The notes below the pieces were generated by a model. That model made no database searches. It was not told the origin of the DNA and saw only the letters and a program-made list of their open reading frames with translations. From an uncultured beta proteobacterium (lineage in GTDB: Bacteria > Pseudomonadota > Gammaproteobacteria > Burkholderiales > Burkholderiaceae), in NCBI GenBank assembly GCA_903944255.1, contig CAJARE010000252.1, forward strand, positions 1-6,766: a DNA stretch of 6,766 bases, given 5' to 3'. Shown piece after piece: positions 6,238 through 6,766 of the stretch (positions are counted from its first letter, which is position 1; each line of letters opens with the position of its first letter). A program made the translations under genes and the position numbers.

Positions 6238-6766
6238 TTAGGCAAGTACTGCGCTAGCTTGCATGGTGAGCCAGCCTTCATGATCTTGCGCCCAAATGGC
6301 AATCGTTTTTCCTGAAGGATCTTTTTCTAAATCCGGCTTGGCACATACTTTAAAAATATTGATATCAAAAGTAGGGCGAATTGCGCGGAATTCAAAACTT
6401 TTCAATCTGCAAGCGGGAATGCTTTGGCGTACTAGATCTACCAGTAAGGTTGCAATGAGAGGGCCATGAACAATTAAACCTGGGTAGCCCTCCACTTCAG
6501 TGACATATTTGCGGTCGTAATGAATGCGATGACCATTAAAAGTCAGGGCTGAGTAACGAAAGAGAAACACATCATCTGGGGTAATGGTCTTGCTCCATTT
6601 GGCATCTGCAGGTGCTGCTGTAGGTGCAACTGGCTTGTCATCTGGACTAGGCGCATCGCGATAGACGATGTCATGTTCCTCAACAATGGCAAGGCCTTGC
6701 TGATTGGAAATTTGGTGTTTAACTAATATAAAGATCAGGTCACCACTGCGGCCAGCTTTATGGGTA
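6238..6766 (-). CDS. FAS1-like/MaoC-type hydratase (mesaconyl-/itaconyl-CoA hydratase-like), C-terminal part; 5' end outside window
   Basis: The frame has no stop from 6765 to the TAA at 6238-6240, so 175 residues of a longer protein are visible and no start lies in the window. A GTG near 6568 could be mistaken for one, but strongly family-like sequence precedes it: 'GRSGDLIFILVKHQISNQQG' and 'EEHDIVYRDAP' at about 5-39 of the visible part close the N-terminal hot-dog half. The catalytic half follows with 'LFRYSALTFNGHRIHYDRKY' (68-87) and 'VEGYPGLIVHGPLIATLL' (91-108). These are hallmarks of the double hot-dog hydratases that include mesaconyl-C4-CoA hydratase and itaconyl-CoA hydratase, related to eukaryotic HTD2. 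They add or remove water on an unsaturated acyl-CoA. It is followed after 18 bases by the PrpD-like gene and then the CoA lyase, so the natural guess is that it makes the hydroxyacyl-CoA that the lyase cleaves. The family is clear; the substrate is inferred. Confidence 0.88.
   Translation of the reverse strand, partial: THKAGRSGDLIFILVKHQISNQQGLAIVEEHDIVYRDAPSPDDKPVAPTAAPADAKWSKTITPDDVFLFRYSALTFNGHRIHYDRKYVTEVEGYPGLIVHGPLIATLLVDLVRQSIPACRLKSFEFRAIRPTFDINIFKVCAKPDLEKDPSGKTIAIWAQDHEGWLTMQASAVLA

Noticed and set aside
6238..6570. A complete 110-residue protein starting at a GTG near 6568
   Set aside because: The reading frame stays open to the window edge, and the upstream residues (GRSGDLIF, EEHDIVYRDAP) belong to the same hydratase family, so the gene is a partial longer one.
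1..6766. CRISPR arrays, tRNA or rRNA genes, insertion sequences, phage or defence genes
   Set aside because: No repeat-spacer pattern, RNA gene, transposase or terminal inverted repeats seen on either strand; nearly all bases are covered by ordinary metabolic and transport genes.

Overview
The window looks like the chromosome of a low- to mid-GC betaproteobacterium (Burkholderiales, possibly Polynucleobacter-like). The inference rests on two orphan Bug/TctC-type periplasmic solute-binding proteins, a type of catabolic gene mix typical of this order, and base composition that looks mid-40s % GC by eye. No RNA gene, mobile element or CRISPR array is visible. Coding density is very high, and the only non-coding stretches are short (under about 110 bases).

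Left part (1-1763): the 3' end of a molybdate-binding ABC transporter protein (modA-like, + strand) meets a PaiB-family FMN-binding protein (- strand) tail to tail, and their stop codons overlap. Upstream of the PaiB gene, on the same strand and 37 bases away, is a fumarylacetoacetate hydrolase (FAH) family gene. These two probably form one transcription unit reading leftward.

Middle (1764-3920): a short divergent region holds a 23-base imperfect palindrome and a candidate promoter, and separates the FAH gene from a + strand Bug/TctC solute-binding protein gene. That gene converges on a second, clearly different Bug/TctC gene (- strand). A strong bidirectional intrinsic terminator lies between them.

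Right part (3921-6766): reading leftward, a tightly packed set encodes a FAS1-like/MaoC-type hydratase (5' end outside the window), an MmgE/PrpD family protein, a CitE-like CoA ester lyase and the second Bug protein. The gaps are 18, 12 and 67 bases, so this is very probably one operon. A binding protein for a carboxylate, a PrpD-fold dehydratase, decarboxylase or epimerase, an itaconyl/mesaconyl-CoA-type hydratase and a citramalyl/malyl-CoA-type lyase together suggest uptake and breakdown of a branched C5-C6 di- or tricarboxylic acid through CoA thioesters. The layout resembles the known bacterial itaconate degradation loci. The CoA-transferase or ligase such a pathway needs is not in the window and would be expected just upstream of it (beyond 6766).
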